This document shows positions 51,364 to 60,466 of a stretch of 64,000 nucleotides of DNA, piece by piece; the first letter of the stretch is position 1; every line of letters begins with the position of its first letter. The stretch is from NCBI GenBank assembly GCA_036570425.1, contig DATCYF010000022.1:62001-126000 (forward strand). The letters are read 5' to 3'. The notes below the pieces were generated by a model that was given only the letters and a program-made list of their open reading frames with translations, was not told where the DNA came from and did not search any database. A program made the position numbers and the translations under genes. Origin of the DNA: Rhizorhapis sp036570425. GTDB taxonomy: Bacteria; Pseudomonadota; Alphaproteobacteria; Sphingomonadales; Sphingomonadaceae.

Positions 51364-53187
51364 TCACTCCACCGTCACCGATTTCGCGAGATTCCGTGGC
51401 TGATCGACGTCAGTGCCCTTTATCACGGCGACGTGATAGGCAAGGAGTTGCACAGGGACGGCATAGACCAGCGGAGCGATAAGGGGATGAACCCTGGGCA
51501 TTTCGATGGTTGCCATGCAGCCTTCGCCAGCCTCCGCAATCCCTTCGGCATCGGAAATGAGGACGACTTTGCCACCCCGCGCCTGCACTTCCTGCATATT
51601 CGAAACGGTTTTCTCAAACAGCGGGCCGGAAGGCGCGATAACGATCACTGGAACCGCATCGTCGATCAGGGCGATGGGGCCGTGCTTCATCTCCCCGGCG
51701 GCATAGCCCTCCGCGTGGATATAGCTGATTTCCTTTAGCTTCAGGGCGCCTTCCAGCGCCATGGGATAGTCCGGCCCACGGCCAAGATAGAGCACGTCGC
51801 GCGCAGGGGCGATCATGTGCGCCATCGCCTCTATGTCGGCATCATGGCCGAGCGCCTGGTTCATGGCAGCGGGGGCTTCAGACAGGTGCCGGACAATTTC
51901 CCCTTCCTCTTCAGCCGACAGGCGACCGCTGGCGCGCGCCAGATTGGCGGCCAACGCGGCAAGCACCGCAAGCTGACAGGTAAAGGCCTTGGTCGAGGCT
52001 ACGCCGATTTCCGGGCCCGCATGGGTGGGAAGCAACAGGTCGGCCTCCCTTGCCATGGAACTGGTCGGCACGTTTACGACCACAGCGACGATCTGTCCTT
52101 CCGCCCGGGCGTGACGGAGCGCCGCCAGCGTGTCGGCGGTTTCGCCCGACTGGCTGATGAACAGGGCTAGGCCACCGGATTCCAGCACTGGGTCCCGATA
52201 GCGAAATTCGCTCGCCACATCGATGTCGACGGGAATACGCGCGAATTTCTCAAACCAGTATTTTGCCACCAGTCCCGCATAATAGCTGGTGCCGCAGGCC
52301 ACGATAGTCACGCGCCGGATATTCGCCAGGTCGAAATCCATATCAGGCAGCGCCACCTGATTTTCCAGCGGACGGAGATAGCTTTGCAGCGTCTGCGCCA
52401 CCACCACCGGCTGCTCGAAAATCTCTTTCTGCATGAAGTGGCGGTGATTGCCCTTGTCGATCATCGCACCGGAGACGCCCGACTGCGTAACTGGCCGCTC
52501 GACAGGCTGATTGTCGCGGTCGAATATCGTCACCGACCCTCGCGTGACGACTGCCCAATCGCCTTCTTCCAGATAGGCGATCTTCTGCGTAAGCGGCGCG
52601 AGCGCCAGCGCGTCGGAACCCAGATAATTCTCGTCTGCTCCATAGCCGACGACCAGAGGCGCCCCCAATCGCGCCCCGATCAACATATCGGGATAGCCAC
52701 GAAACATGATCGCAAGCGCGAACGCCCCCTGTAGTCGAGGAAGCACGGTCGCCACCGCTTCCCTGGGCTCCGCGCCCCGCTCGATTTCGCGCGCGACCAG
52801 ATGACCGACCACTTCGGTATCGGTCTGGCTGGCGAAAACCCGGCCCTCCGCGATCAACTCATCCCGCAACGGCTTGAAATTCTCGATGATGCCATTGTGG
52901 ACCAGCGTCACGTCGCCGACGATATGGGGATGCGCGTTGTCCTCGGTTGGTGCGCCATGAGTGGCCCAGCGGGTATGGGCAATGCCGATCGTGCCGGCCA
53001 GCGGCTCCCGCACCAGCTTGGCCGCCAGATTGTTGAGTTTCCCCTCCGCCCGGCGGCGGTCCAGCCTGCCGTCATGGATGGTGCAGACACCCGCTGAATC
53101 ATAGCCACGATATTCCAGACGGCGAAGCCCATCGACCAGCCGCTCCGCCACATCGTCCTTGCCCAAAATACCGATAATGCCGCACAT
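51364..53187 (-). CDS. glmS: Glutamine-fructose-6-phosphate aminotransferase GlmS
   Basis: Makes glucosamine 6-phosphate, entry to cell wall amino sugars. The 607-residue protein starts MCGIIGILG; Cys2 is the glutaminase nucleophile. Two SIS domains follow (ISQSGETADTLAALRHA near 350 and LGRGPDYPMALEGALKLKEISYIHAEGYAAGEMKHGP), ending in the conserved PRNLAKSVTVE. It lies 6 bases after glmU in the same direction, so the two steps are co-expressed. No glmS ribozyme or riboswitch is seen in the short spacer. Confidence 0.97.
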   Translation of the reverse strand: MCGIIGILGKDDVAERLVDGLRRLEYRGYDSAGVCTIHDGRLDRRRAEGKLNNLAAKLVREPLAGTIGIAHTRWATHGAPTEDNAHPHIVGDVTLVHNGIIENFKPLRDELIAEGRVFASQTDTEVVGHLVAREIERGAEPREAVATVLPRLQGAFALAIMFRGYPDMLIGARLGAPLVVGYGADENYLGSDALALAPLTQKIAYLEEGDWAVVTRGSVTIFDRDNQPVERPVTQSGVSGAMIDKGNHRHFMQKEIFEQPVVVAQTLQSYLRPLENQVALPDMDFDLANIRRVTIVACGTSYYAGLVAKYWFEKFARIPVDIDVASEFRYRDPVLESGGLALFISQSGETADTLAALRHARAEGQIVAVVVNVPTSSMAREADLLLPTHAGPEIGVASTKAFTCQLAVLAALAANLARASGRLSAEEEGEIVRHLSEAPAAMNQALGHDADIEAMAHMIAPARDVLYLGRGPDYPMALEGALKLKEISYIHAEGYAAGEMKHGPIALIDDAVPVIVIAPSGPLFEKTVSNMQEVQARGGKVVLISDAEGIAEAGEGCMATIEMPRVHPLIAPLVYAVPVQLLAYHVAVIKGTDVDQPRNLAKSVTVE

Positions 53188-53193
53188 AAATTT

Positions 53194-54549
53194 CTATTTC
53201 GCTTTCTTCTTCGCACTCATCCTGTCGCGGAATTTCGCTGCCCAGCCGGATTGCGCCTTCTGAGTCCCCCGCGCGACGGCCAGGGCATCGTTTTCCACAT
53301 CGCACGTCACCACTGATCCAGCGCCTATTATCGCCCCCGCGCCGATCTTCACGGGCGCAACCAGCGCGCTATTGGAGCCGATGAAGGCGCCCGCACCAAT
53401 CTGCGTCTTATATTTGAAGAAGCCGTCATAGTTGCAGGTGATCGTGCCCGCGCCGATATTGGCGCCCGGACCCACTTCGGCATCGCCGATATAGGACAGG
53501 TGGTTGGCTTTCGCGCCCGCACCCAACACTGCTTTCTTCATCTCCACGAAATTGCCGACCTTCGCCCCCTGCCCCACTTCCGCACCCGGGCGGAGACGCG
53601 CGTAAGGGCCGATTTCAGCACCGCTCTTCACATGCGCGCCCTCCAGATGGGAAAAGGCATGAATGGTCGCATTGTCCTCCACCACCACGCCGGGCCCGAA
53701 GACGACATTGGGTTCAATCAGCACGTCCTTGCCGATGAGCGTATCATGGCTGAAGAACACCGTCTCCGGCGCAATCAGGGTAGTCCCATCGTGCATCACG
53801 GAAAGGCGCCGGCGGCGCTGCCATTCCGCCTCCACTTCAGCCAGTTCGATCCGGCTGTTGACGCCAGCGACTTCCCAACTGTCCGCTTCAATGACGGCGC
53901 TCCTGCGCCCTTCCTTCAAGGCAAGCATGACAATATCGGGCAGATAATATTCACCCGCCGCATTGTTGTTTTCTACCCTTGCCAGAAGGGTGAAAAGATC
54001 CTCCTGCCGTACGGCCATCAAGCCGCTGTTGCAAAGGGTGACGGCGCGTTCTTCTTCGCTTGCGTCCTTATATTCGACCATCTTCTCGATCATGCCGCCC
54101 CGCCCGGCGATGATTCGGCCGTAAGCGCCAGGAACGACGGGGCGAAAGCCAAGCACGACAGCGAGAGGCGCATCATCGGCATACAGCCGCTCCAGCATTG
54201 CCTCCATCGTGGCGGCGCGAACCAGCGGCACGTCGCCATAGAGGATCAGCACGTCGCCGGCAAAACCGTTGAAGCCAGCTTCGGCCTGCTGGACCGCGTG
54301 CCCCGTTCCAAGCTGCTTGTCCTGCACGGCGATCTGTACGCCATGTCCGGTAACAGCCGCCTCCACCTGATCCCGGCCCGCGCCGACAACCACAATTTTT
54401 TTCGCAGGCGTCAAGGTTTCGACGCTGGCGAGCAGGTGAAGCAGCATTGGCCGCCCCGCGACCGGGTGCAGCACCTTGTGCTTTTGTGATTTCATACGGG
54501 TGCCCTGCCCGGCGGCGAGGATGATGGTGGCAAGCGGGCGGGTCGTCAC
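53194..54549 (-). CDS. glmU: Bifunctional GlmU uridylyltransferase / acetyltransferase
   Basis: Acetylates glucosamine 1-phosphate and adds UMP to give UDP-GlcNAc. The 451-residue protein has the nucleotidyltransferase motif ILAAGQGTRMKSQKHKVLH at the N-terminus, GDVPLV in the active site, and from about residue 250 a left-handed beta helix of hexapeptide repeats (for example GAFIGSNSALVAPVKIGAGAIIGAGSVV). It heads the glmU-glmS operon and is divergent from gph. Confidence 0.97.
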   Translation of the reverse strand: MTTRPLATIILAAGQGTRMKSQKHKVLHPVAGRPMLLHLLASVETLTPAKKIVVVGAGRDQVEAAVTGHGVQIAVQDKQLGTGHAVQQAEAGFNGFAGDVLILYGDVPLVRAATMEAMLERLYADDAPLAVVLGFRPVVPGAYGRIIAGRGGMIEKMVEYKDASEEERAVTLCNSGLMAVRQEDLFTLLARVENNNAAGEYYLPDIVMLALKEGRRSAVIEADSWEVAGVNSRIELAEVEAEWQRRRRLSVMHDGTTLIAPETVFFSHDTLIGKDVLIEPNVVFGPGVVVEDNATIHAFSHLEGAHVKSGAEIGPYARLRPGAEVGQGAKVGNFVEMKKAVLGAGAKANHLSYIGDAEVGPGANIGAGTITCNYDGFFKYKTQIGAGAFIGSNSALVAPVKIGAGAIIGAGSVVTCDVENDALAVARGTQKAQSGWAAKFRDRMSAKKKAK

Positions 54550-54637
54550 TGGCTGTCAATCCTATGGTCGATCAGAAGCACGCTCCTCTGCCATGTTTGG
54601 CTTGCATATTCTACAGCAAAGGGCATGAGGCCGACCC

Positions 54638-55315
54638 ATGGCAAAAATTCCTTTCGATATTGTTGGCTTTGACCTGGACGGCACCTTGCTCGACACCAGC
54701 GGCGACCTTGCGGCGGCGGTGAACTACACGCTGGCGCAGATAGGCCGCCCGCCCTTCTCAGTCGAAGAGATCAAGCCACTGGTCGGACGCGGGGCGAAGG
54801 TGATGCTGGAGCGTGGCCTTGAGGTTTCGGGCGGATCGTCCGACGAATTGATGCAGAAATATCTGCCGGTGCTGCTTGAATATTATGGCGAAAATCTCGC
54901 GCGCCATAGTGAGGCTTATCCCGGACTCATGGACGCAATGGACGAATTGCATGCGCGCGGCATAAAGCTTGCCATCTGCACCAACAAATATGAGCGTTTC
55001 GCCACCGCGCTCATAGATCAGATGGGTCTTACGCAGCGGTTCGATGCAATCATCGGCGGCGACACCATGGGCCCAGGCAAATCAAAGCCGCATGCCGCCC
55101 CCATCGAGGAGATGATCCAGCGCTGCGGTGGTGGGCGGACTGTGTTTCTGGGCGACAGCATCAATGACACCATGGCCGCGAAGAATGCAGGCATACCCAG
55201 CATCGCCGTCAGCTTCGGATTCCTGATGCAACCCATCGAGGAATTAATGGCGGATTTGGTGATCCATCATTATGACGAACTGATCCCCGCGCTGGAGAAC
55301 TGGCCGGTTCGTTAG
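54638..55315 (+). CDS. gph: Phosphoglycolate phosphatase (HAD family)
   Basis: A 225-residue HAD hydrolase. Motif I is FDLDGTLLDTSGDL near residue 11; motif II is CTNK in LAICTNKYE; motif III K is in PGKSKPHAAP, and motif IV is FLGDSINDTMAAKNAG. The cap domain type and the RPPFSVEEIKPLVGRGAKVML segment fit Gph. It clears 2-phosphoglycolate from DNA repair or oxygenase reactions. HAD enzymes are often promiscuous, so substrate is a family-level call. Confidence 0.88.
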   Translation: MAKIPFDIVGFDLDGTLLDTSGDLAAAVNYTLAQIGRPPFSVEEIKPLVGRGAKVMLERGLEVSGGSSDELMQKYLPVLLEYYGENLARHSEAYPGLMDAMDELHARGIKLAICTNKYERFATALIDQMGLTQRFDAIIGGDTMGPGKSKPHAAPIEEMIQRCGGGRTVFLGDSINDTMAAKNAGIPSIAVSFGFLMQPIEELMADLVIHHYDELIPALENWPVR

Positions 55316-55346
55316 GCAGCCTTTTGCCTATGCCGGCATTCCAGCC

Positions 55347-56387
55347 TTATGTGGGTGCCGGGTCGACAGACAGGGAACCCTTGCTCCTGCTTGCCCGATC
55401 CTTCCGCCACTTGGCCCACAAATGCCGCGCAAGCATCGCGGGCGGCATGCGCAGCCAATGGGAGCGAACATAAAAGGCAAACCGGGTCAGCTTGCATGTT
55501 TCCTGCCCCCATCCATTGCGGGCGAGAAGGCGACGGACATAGAGGCGATCCCCCAACGTCAGCGTTGCTCCCATTCCGTAAAGATGGTCAGACAGACGAA
55601 TCGCTCGCTGAAGATGACTGGCGAGTTGATGATGCACCGCGCGTTGTTCAAGCTTTGAAAGAAATACCGCGTCGCTGCCAAAATCCTCCAGCAGGCAGTG
55701 AAAGTCCCACAGGTTGCGCAAGCCGCCAGCCAGATCACCATCGGCGAAAAGGTGCGCGACGCAGTGGAGCACCATGTCCTCCGGCGACAATACGAACAGC
55801 CCATCGCCGAGCGCCACACTGTCAGCAATCATGACTTCGGCGTCCGGAGTCTGCCGCGCAGTCAACGGCAGGATAGTGTGATGCACATCGATCATCCGGT
55901 CGCGTTCCTTATGGATCAGCGGCGGCAATTCGTGCATCCATCGGCGGTAATATTGATCGTCATAGGGATCTGGCTTCACCCACTCCCATCCAGCGGCGAT
56001 CAGCCCGGCCTCCACAGCGTCGAGCCGGGCGCACGGGACCATGATGTCAAGATCGCCTATGGAACGGCCGATCCCTGCCTTTAGCCCAGCAGCGGCATAG
56101 GCCGTGCCCTTGAGCAGAATTATCGGCACACCCGTTTCCGTGAGCGCCGCGCGAGCGCGGTCGGCCTCCCACAGAGCCTGACGACGGATGAACCGCGCAT
56201 GCGCGCGCGCATCAGCCATCGCCTGTTCCGCAGGCGCTGGAAGAGCAAGGCCGTTCAGACGATGAGCAAGGCTGCCGATCAGTTGTTCCGCCCGCGCGGC
56301 GGCGATCAGGCTGTTCCACCCGGCGGCGTCCAACCCCTCCGCCGAAGCTGGTTCGCGTAACGACTGGACCAGAAGCGCTGCGCTCAT
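55347..56387 (-). CDS. Nucleotidyltransferase family protein (NTP_transf_5-like)
   Basis: Starts at the ATG at 56387, which overlaps the HprK-like stop (ATGA); 346 residues. A helical N-terminal region precedes the nucleotidyltransferase core, with IILLKGTAYAA and GRSIGDLDIMVP at about 107-118, whose two Asp residues would bind Mg-NTP. A further acid (IDVHHTILPL) lies near 160. The family occurs beside RiPP gene clusters, where it may attach a nucleotide to a peptide. It is the last gene of the four-gene cassette. Confidence 0.85.
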   Translation of the reverse strand: MSAALLVQSLREPASAEGLDAAGWNSLIAAARAEQLIGSLAHRLNGLALPAPAEQAMADARAHARFIRRQALWEADRARAALTETGVPIILLKGTAYAAAGLKAGIGRSIGDLDIMVPCARLDAVEAGLIAAGWEWVKPDPYDDQYYRRWMHELPPLIHKERDRMIDVHHTILPLTARQTPDAEVMIADSVALGDGLFVLSPEDMVLHCVAHLFADGDLAGGLRNLWDFHCLLEDFGSDAVFLSKLEQRAVHHQLASHLQRAIRLSDHLYGMGATLTLGDRLYVRRLLARNGWGQETCKLTRFAFYVRSHWLRMPPAMLARHLWAKWRKDRASRSKGSLSVDPAPT

Positions 56388-57247
56388 GCTGCCGCGCTCC
56401 AAAGCGCATCCACCAGATCCAGCGCCTCGGCCCCCGACGCATAATCAATGGCATGAGCCGGGACGGTATCGATGAAACGAGTGAGCGCAGCAAAGCCTGC
56501 CTCCCCAAGCGCAACATAATTGGTCGACGCTTGCGTCAGGCGCATGAAGCATTCGCTCCTGGCGACTGGTCGCGTCGCAGGCTCAAAGCCAAAGCGCGGA
56601 AAGAGCAGCATGGCGGGCGATGCGCCCTCCCCCATCTGCTCCACGGCGTTGCTGCGGGGAATGAGGTGCCGTATGTCTCCCTTGGGCGTGGCTGCCAGTA
56701 ATGGGCCGAACCGCGCTTCATCAGCTTCAGCCCGCATCGCGGAAATCGCGCCGTTCTTTAGGGAGATGAGCCGCGGGAATGCGAACATCTGGCCGCTTGC
56801 CAAATCAAGCAGCGCAAATTCATCGCCCATCAGCCGCCAGCCGCGCTCGCCCAGCATTGCCGCCAGCGTGGATTTACCCGACCCTGAAGCACCGGTCATA
56901 ACCAGCGCCCTACCGTTCTTTTCTACGCAGGAGGCATGGAGCAGCACATGGCGTCGCCAACCGAGAGCCATTTGCAGGTTCATGCCCATTTCCGCTGCAA
57001 GCAGCCCTTGCGCCAGAGGCAAGGGGGCGGCGTCTGGCAGCATATAATCACCAGCAATGGCAACCGATGGCCTTAGCCAGCGCCGCCAGGGTTTAGCAGG
57101 CTCCAGCCGCACCGAAAAATCGGCAATGCCATCTTCGGGCTGCGGATAATCGGCGTAGAGAGTACGCAACAGGCTGATCGGCGCGGGCCAGGCTGAACCG
57201 ATACGAAAGGCCGCCGGGCCGATGCGGACGGTGAAACTATGCTTCAC
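56384..57247 (-). CDS. HprK-related kinase A
   Basis: A 287-residue P-loop protein similar to the kinase domain of HPr kinase/phosphorylase. The Walker A motif GASGSGKST is at 119-127, preceded by LLHASCV as in HprK; GDE (141-143) stands where HprK has the catalytic Asp. The N-terminal domain is unlike HprK. Relatives phosphorylate a serine on lasso peptides (paeninodin). No phosphotransfer HPr gene is near. It overlaps both flanking genes by 4 bases. Confidence 0.85.
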   Translation of the reverse strand: MKHSFTVRIGPAAFRIGSAWPAPISLLRTLYADYPQPEDGIADFSVRLEPAKPWRRWLRPSVAIAGDYMLPDAAPLPLAQGLLAAEMGMNLQMALGWRRHVLLHASCVEKNGRALVMTGASGSGKSTLAAMLGERGWRLMGDEFALLDLASGQMFAFPRLISLKNGAISAMRAEADEARFGPLLAATPKGDIRHLIPRSNAVEQMGEGASPAMLLFPRFGFEPATRPVARSECFMRLTQASTNYVALGEAGFAALTRFIDTVPAHAIDYASGAEALDLVDALWSAAA

Positions 57248-57537
57248 AGGCGCTCCACCAATCCCAGAAGTGCGAGTTCCTCCAGCCGCGCCGATATGAC
57301 TGCAAGAAGCGACTCCTGTCCCTCCGTGCCCAGATCAAAATCCTGCGACAGCCGATGGAGAATGTCTGCCACTGCCAATTCTTCACTCCCCATCACCGCC
57401 AAAATCTGCGGCGCGGGTGCAATCACCATGTGGGTGATGCCTGAACGACGATGATATAGGAGCGTCAGTTCATCAAAAGGATGGACTGCGATGCTGGCCG
57501 GATTTTCGGCGCGATAGCGATGTTGCTGATCCGCCAT
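57244..57537 (-). CDS. PqqD-like peptide chaperone (RRE domain)
   Basis: A 97-residue PqqD-fold protein. A beta-rich N-terminus (IAVHPFDELTLLYHRRSGITHMV) is followed by a winged-helix part with GSEELAVADILHRLSQDF and LEELALLGLVERL at the C-terminus. Such domains bind leader peptides of ribosomal peptide precursors. This version belongs to the HPr-rel-A PqqD family as I recall it. It is 17 bases after the small exported protein gene and overlaps the kinase gene by 4 bases. Confidence 0.85.
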   Translation of the reverse strand: MADQQHRYRAENPASIAVHPFDELTLLYHRRSGITHMVIAPAPQILAVMGSEELAVADILHRLSQDFDLGTEGQESLLAVISARLEELALLGLVERL

Positions 57538-57554
57538 GACATGCGGCGCGGCGG

Positions 57555-57977
57555 TCAGCGTGGCATCTGCAGGGAGGCGTAGCAGGTGAAGCCACTATTC
57601 CCCGCCTGAAGCCGGCGAATATAGTTCATATAGGCCTTGCTCTGTTCATAGCTCGTGTCAGGCAAACTGCGGCCTTGCAGCGCCGCTTTTACTTCCTCAC
57701 CCTTGAAGGCGCGGCCTGCCGGCGGGAAAGCCCCCGGCGTGTCGGGCGAAACAAGATCGCCCTCGGCAGAGATGTAATTGCTTGCGCGGCCAAGCTCCGG
57801 CACTGGAATCTCACAGTTCATGACCGACCCCGCCGTCTGGGCAAGCGCAGGGCGAATGGATATGACGGCGGAGGTCGCAACTGCGCCCATCATCAGCATC
57901 TGGCGACGCGAAGGCGTGGTGAGGCTTGCTTTTTCCGCCTCGCTGCCCGGCTCCATTTTCTCATCCATTCCGCTCAT
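57555..57977 (-). CDS. Tat-exported small protein, candidate substrate of the cassette
   Basis: A 140-residue protein. SRRQMLMMG at 23-31 and the hydrophobic stretch to ALA (about 46) form a twin-arginine signal peptide. The mature part of about 94 residues has two cysteines, Cys55 and Cys132, and no known domain; it contains many Gly, Pro and Ser. It is the first gene of the operon, 17 bases before the PqqD-like gene. It may be the protein modified by the kinase and nucleotidyltransferase, but could equally be a bystander. An ATG four codons in is another possible start. Confidence 0.75.
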   Translation of the reverse strand: MSGMDEKMEPGSEAEKASLTTPSRRQMLMMGAVATSAVISIRPALAQTAGSVMNCEIPVPELGRASNYISAEGDLVSPDTPGAFPPAGRAFKGEEVKAALQGRSLPDTSYEQSKAYMNYIRRLQAGNSGFTCYASLQMPR

Positions 57978-58071
57978 CCCCGCTCTTATCCCGGATTTGC
58001 CTTACAGAAGCGTAAACCCGACCCGCATATTGCCATCGCAGGGCCGCGCCAAATAATCTAGGTCAATAACC

Positions 58072-59295
58072 ATGAATCGAACGTCCGCTCTCCCATTCGC
58101 CGCAGCGCTGCTTGTCATCCTGATTGGAGCGGCGGGTTCCCTGCTCGCCGGAGGAAGCTGGGAAACAGCGCTCATTGCGATATTGGCGGGCGCCTTTGCC
58201 TTGATAATCGTGACCGAACGCCGGCGGGGCGAAGCGGCGGCGCAAACCGACGAAACCCAGGCGCCGCTCGACCTACTCGACAATCCCGATTTCGCCAAAG
58301 CGATGGAAGGCATTATCGAGCCATTGCTGATTGTCGCCAATGACAGGGTAGCACGCGCCAATCGGGCGGCGCTGCGCCTTTTGGGTTCGCATATTCTGGG
58401 GGAGGATGTCCGGCTTGCCATTCGTCATCCCGCCGCTGCCGAACGGCTGACGAATCCGCGCGCGGCCAGCGATCATTCAATAACGCTGGTCGGTCTGGGC
58501 CAACGGGAGCAGCGCTGGGAAATGCGCACCGGCCCCCTCCGCAACGGGCGAATCATCGTCCATCTGATTGATCGGACGGGCAGCTACGCCGCCGAACGGA
58601 TGCGCGTCGATTTCGTCGCCAACGCCAGCCATGAACTGCGCACGCCGCTAAGCGCGATATTGGGCTTTATCGAGACCCTCAGCGATCCGAACGCTGGAGG
58701 CGATCCTGAGACAAGGGACCGTTTCCTGAAAATCATGTTTGATGAAGCGCAGCGAATGCAGCGACTTGTCGAAGATCTTTTGTCGCTCTCACGAATCGAG
58801 GCAGAGAAATATCAGTTGCCTGCCACGTCAGTCGATCTTGGCGCGCTGGCGGTAGAGGTGACGAACATCTTTCGGGAAGGCCATGGCGCGCGCGGCCGTG
58901 ATGTCGTCACTGACATTGAACCAGGCCTGTATCCCGTCAATGGAGATCGGGCGCAGCTTTCACAACTCCTCCATAATCTGGTCAGCAACTCCGCCAAATA
59001 TGGACGCCCCGAAACGCCGATCACCATACGTCTGGACGGATCAGGCACCATGATCAAATTATCGGTCACGGACGAAAGTGAAGGCATTGATCCCCGGCAT
59101 CTGCCTCGGTTGACCGAGCGCTTTTATCGGGTAGATTCCGGCCGTAGCCGAAGCATGGGCGGCACTGGCCTGGGTCTTGCCATCGTCAAGCACATTGTCG
59201 AGCGGCACCGCGGCCGCATGGAAATCATGAGCACGCCGGGAAAGGGCACGACCATAACCGTCCATTTGCCGTCAGCGGCTGAGGCGATCGAATAG
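58072..59295 (+). CDS. phoR: Phosphate regulon sensor kinase PhoR
   Basis: A 407-residue membrane histidine kinase. Two membrane helices lie at residues 8-26 and 31-48, followed by a PAS-like domain (about 80-170). The H-box is FVANASHELRTPL with His187. The ATPase domain has the N box NLVSNSAKY and a G2 box GGTGLGLAIV; the G1 box reads DESEGI, where DxGxG is usual. Its place just before the pst genes gives the name. The partner PhoB is not in the window. Confidence 0.9.
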   Translation: MNRTSALPFAAALLVILIGAAGSLLAGGSWETALIAILAGAFALIIVTERRRGEAAAQTDETQAPLDLLDNPDFAKAMEGIIEPLLIVANDRVARANRAALRLLGSHILGEDVRLAIRHPAAAERLTNPRAASDHSITLVGLGQREQRWEMRTGPLRNGRIIVHLIDRTGSYAAERMRVDFVANASHELRTPLSAILGFIETLSDPNAGGDPETRDRFLKIMFDEAQRMQRLVEDLLSLSRIEAEKYQLPATSVDLGALAVEVTNIFREGHGARGRDVVTDIEPGLYPVNGDRAQLSQLLHNLVSNSAKYGRPETPITIRLDGSGTMIKLSVTDESEGIDPRHLPRLTERFYRVDSGRSRSMGGTGLGLAIVKHIVERHRGRMEIMSTPGKGTTITVHLPSAAEAIE

Positions 59296-59301
59296 TCTCC
59301 A

Positions 59302-59330
59302 TTGTCATCAAACTGAAACTCTACTGTCAC
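59302..59330 (+). promoter_or_regulatory. Pho box with three half-sites
   Basis: TTGTCAT (59302-59308), CTGAAAC (59313-59319) and CTGTCAC (59324-59330) are spaced by exactly 4 bases, so the repeat is 11 bp. This matches the PhoB-binding Pho box (CTGTCAT-N4-CTGTCAT). It lies 70 bases upstream of pstS and 7 bases after the phoR stop. PhoB would activate pstSCAB from here in low phosphate. The middle half-site is the weakest. Confidence 0.85.
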
Positions 59331-59399
59331 ATTGCGCATATGAAACGCTGCTAGGCACCCATTCGGATACGATCCAACACAGGGATTTTTGGAGGAACA

Positions 59400-60452
59400 A
59401 TGGTAAGAAATATAGCAATGCTCGCAGTTTCGGCACTTGCGCTGGCGGCATGTCAGGATGAAGCAGGGGGCGGCGGTTCCGCCGCTGGTGCGCGCGACCA
59501 AATTCGCGCGGTTGGCTCATCAACCGTCTTTCCCTTCGCCACTGCGGTCGCAGAGCAGTTCGTCAATAATAATCCGGGCATGAAGTCGCCCATTATCGAA
59601 TCGACCGGCACGGGCGCGGGCATGAAGCTGTTCTGCGCGGGCGTGGGCGCCGGACATCCGGACATCGAAGATGCATCGCGCCGGATGAAAGCGTCGGAAT
59701 TTGAAGATTGCCAGGCAAACGGCGTCAAGGAAATCATTGAAGTTCAAATCGGAATTGACGGATTGGCTTTCGCTGAATCGAAGAAGGGCCCATCTTACAA
59801 GCTGACCCCGGCGCAAATTTATCAGGCGCTGGCAGCCAACCCCTTTGGTAAGGAACAGAAGGCGGAGAAATGGTCGGACGTCGATCCCTCCCTGCCTAAT
59901 TCCGTCATTTCCGTGTTCGGTCCTCCCTCAACTTCCGGGACGCGGGACGCCTTTTCCGAACTCATCATGGAAAAGGGTTGCGCCAGCGATCCGGCCATGA
60001 AGGCGTTGAAGGAATCCGATGAGGACAAATACAAGGAAGTCTGCACCAAGGTGCGCGAAGACGGAAAATATGTGGATTCGGGCGAGAACGACAATCTGAT
60101 CGTGCAAAAGCTGGATGCCAATCCGCAAGCCGTAGGGATTTTCGGATACAGCTATCTTGAGGAAAACCTGAACCATATTCGCGGTATTCCGCTGAACGGC
60201 GTTGAGCCGACCTATGACAATATCGCGGATGGCAAATATCCCGGCTCGCGCCCATTGTTCCTGTATGTGAAGAAGGCCCATGTTACGGCCATTCCGGGGA
60301 TCAAGGAATATCTGGCCGAATTTGCCAATGCCTGGGGCCCCGACGGCTATCTGATCAAGCGAGGCTTGATCGCGGCCCCTGACGCCGTTCGCGCCGAAAA
60401 TGCGGAAAAGGTGAAGAATCTGACTACGCTAACCGTGACAGAACTGAAATAA
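59400..60452 (+). CDS. pstS: Phosphate ABC transporter substrate-binding protein PstS
   Basis: A 350-residue phosphate-binding lipoprotein: the signal peptide ends in ALAAC (Cys18). The N-terminal phosphate loop is AVGSSTVFPFA, and the specificity segment GPPSTSGTRDAF lies near the middle (about 180). It collects phosphate in the periplasm and passes it to PstC-PstA. It is the first gene after the Pho box. SGTRDAF supports phosphate over related oxyanions. A hairpin follows it before pstC. Confidence 0.95.
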   Translation: MVRNIAMLAVSALALAACQDEAGGGGSAAGARDQIRAVGSSTVFPFATAVAEQFVNNNPGMKSPIIESTGTGAGMKLFCAGVGAGHPDIEDASRRMKASEFEDCQANGVKEIIEVQIGIDGLAFAESKKGPSYKLTPAQIYQALAANPFGKEQKAEKWSDVDPSLPNSVISVFGPPSTSGTRDAFSELIMEKGCASDPAMKALKESDEDKYKEVCTKVREDGKYVDSGENDNLIVQKLDANPQAVGIFGYSYLEENLNHIRGIPLNGVEPTYDNIADGKYPGSRPLFLYVKKAHVTAIPGIKEYLAEFANAWGPDGYLIKRGLIAAPDAVRAENAEKVKNLTTLTVTELK

Positions 60453-60466
60453 ACCTACGCATCCGG

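Noticed and set aside
53188..53193. glmS ribozyme or other leader RNA
   Set aside because: The glmU-glmS spacer is only 6 bases, so no room exists for such an element.
53500..54489. 329-codon plus-strand frame opposite glmU
   Set aside because: GlmU is unmistakable on the other strand; this frame has no similarity to anything I know.
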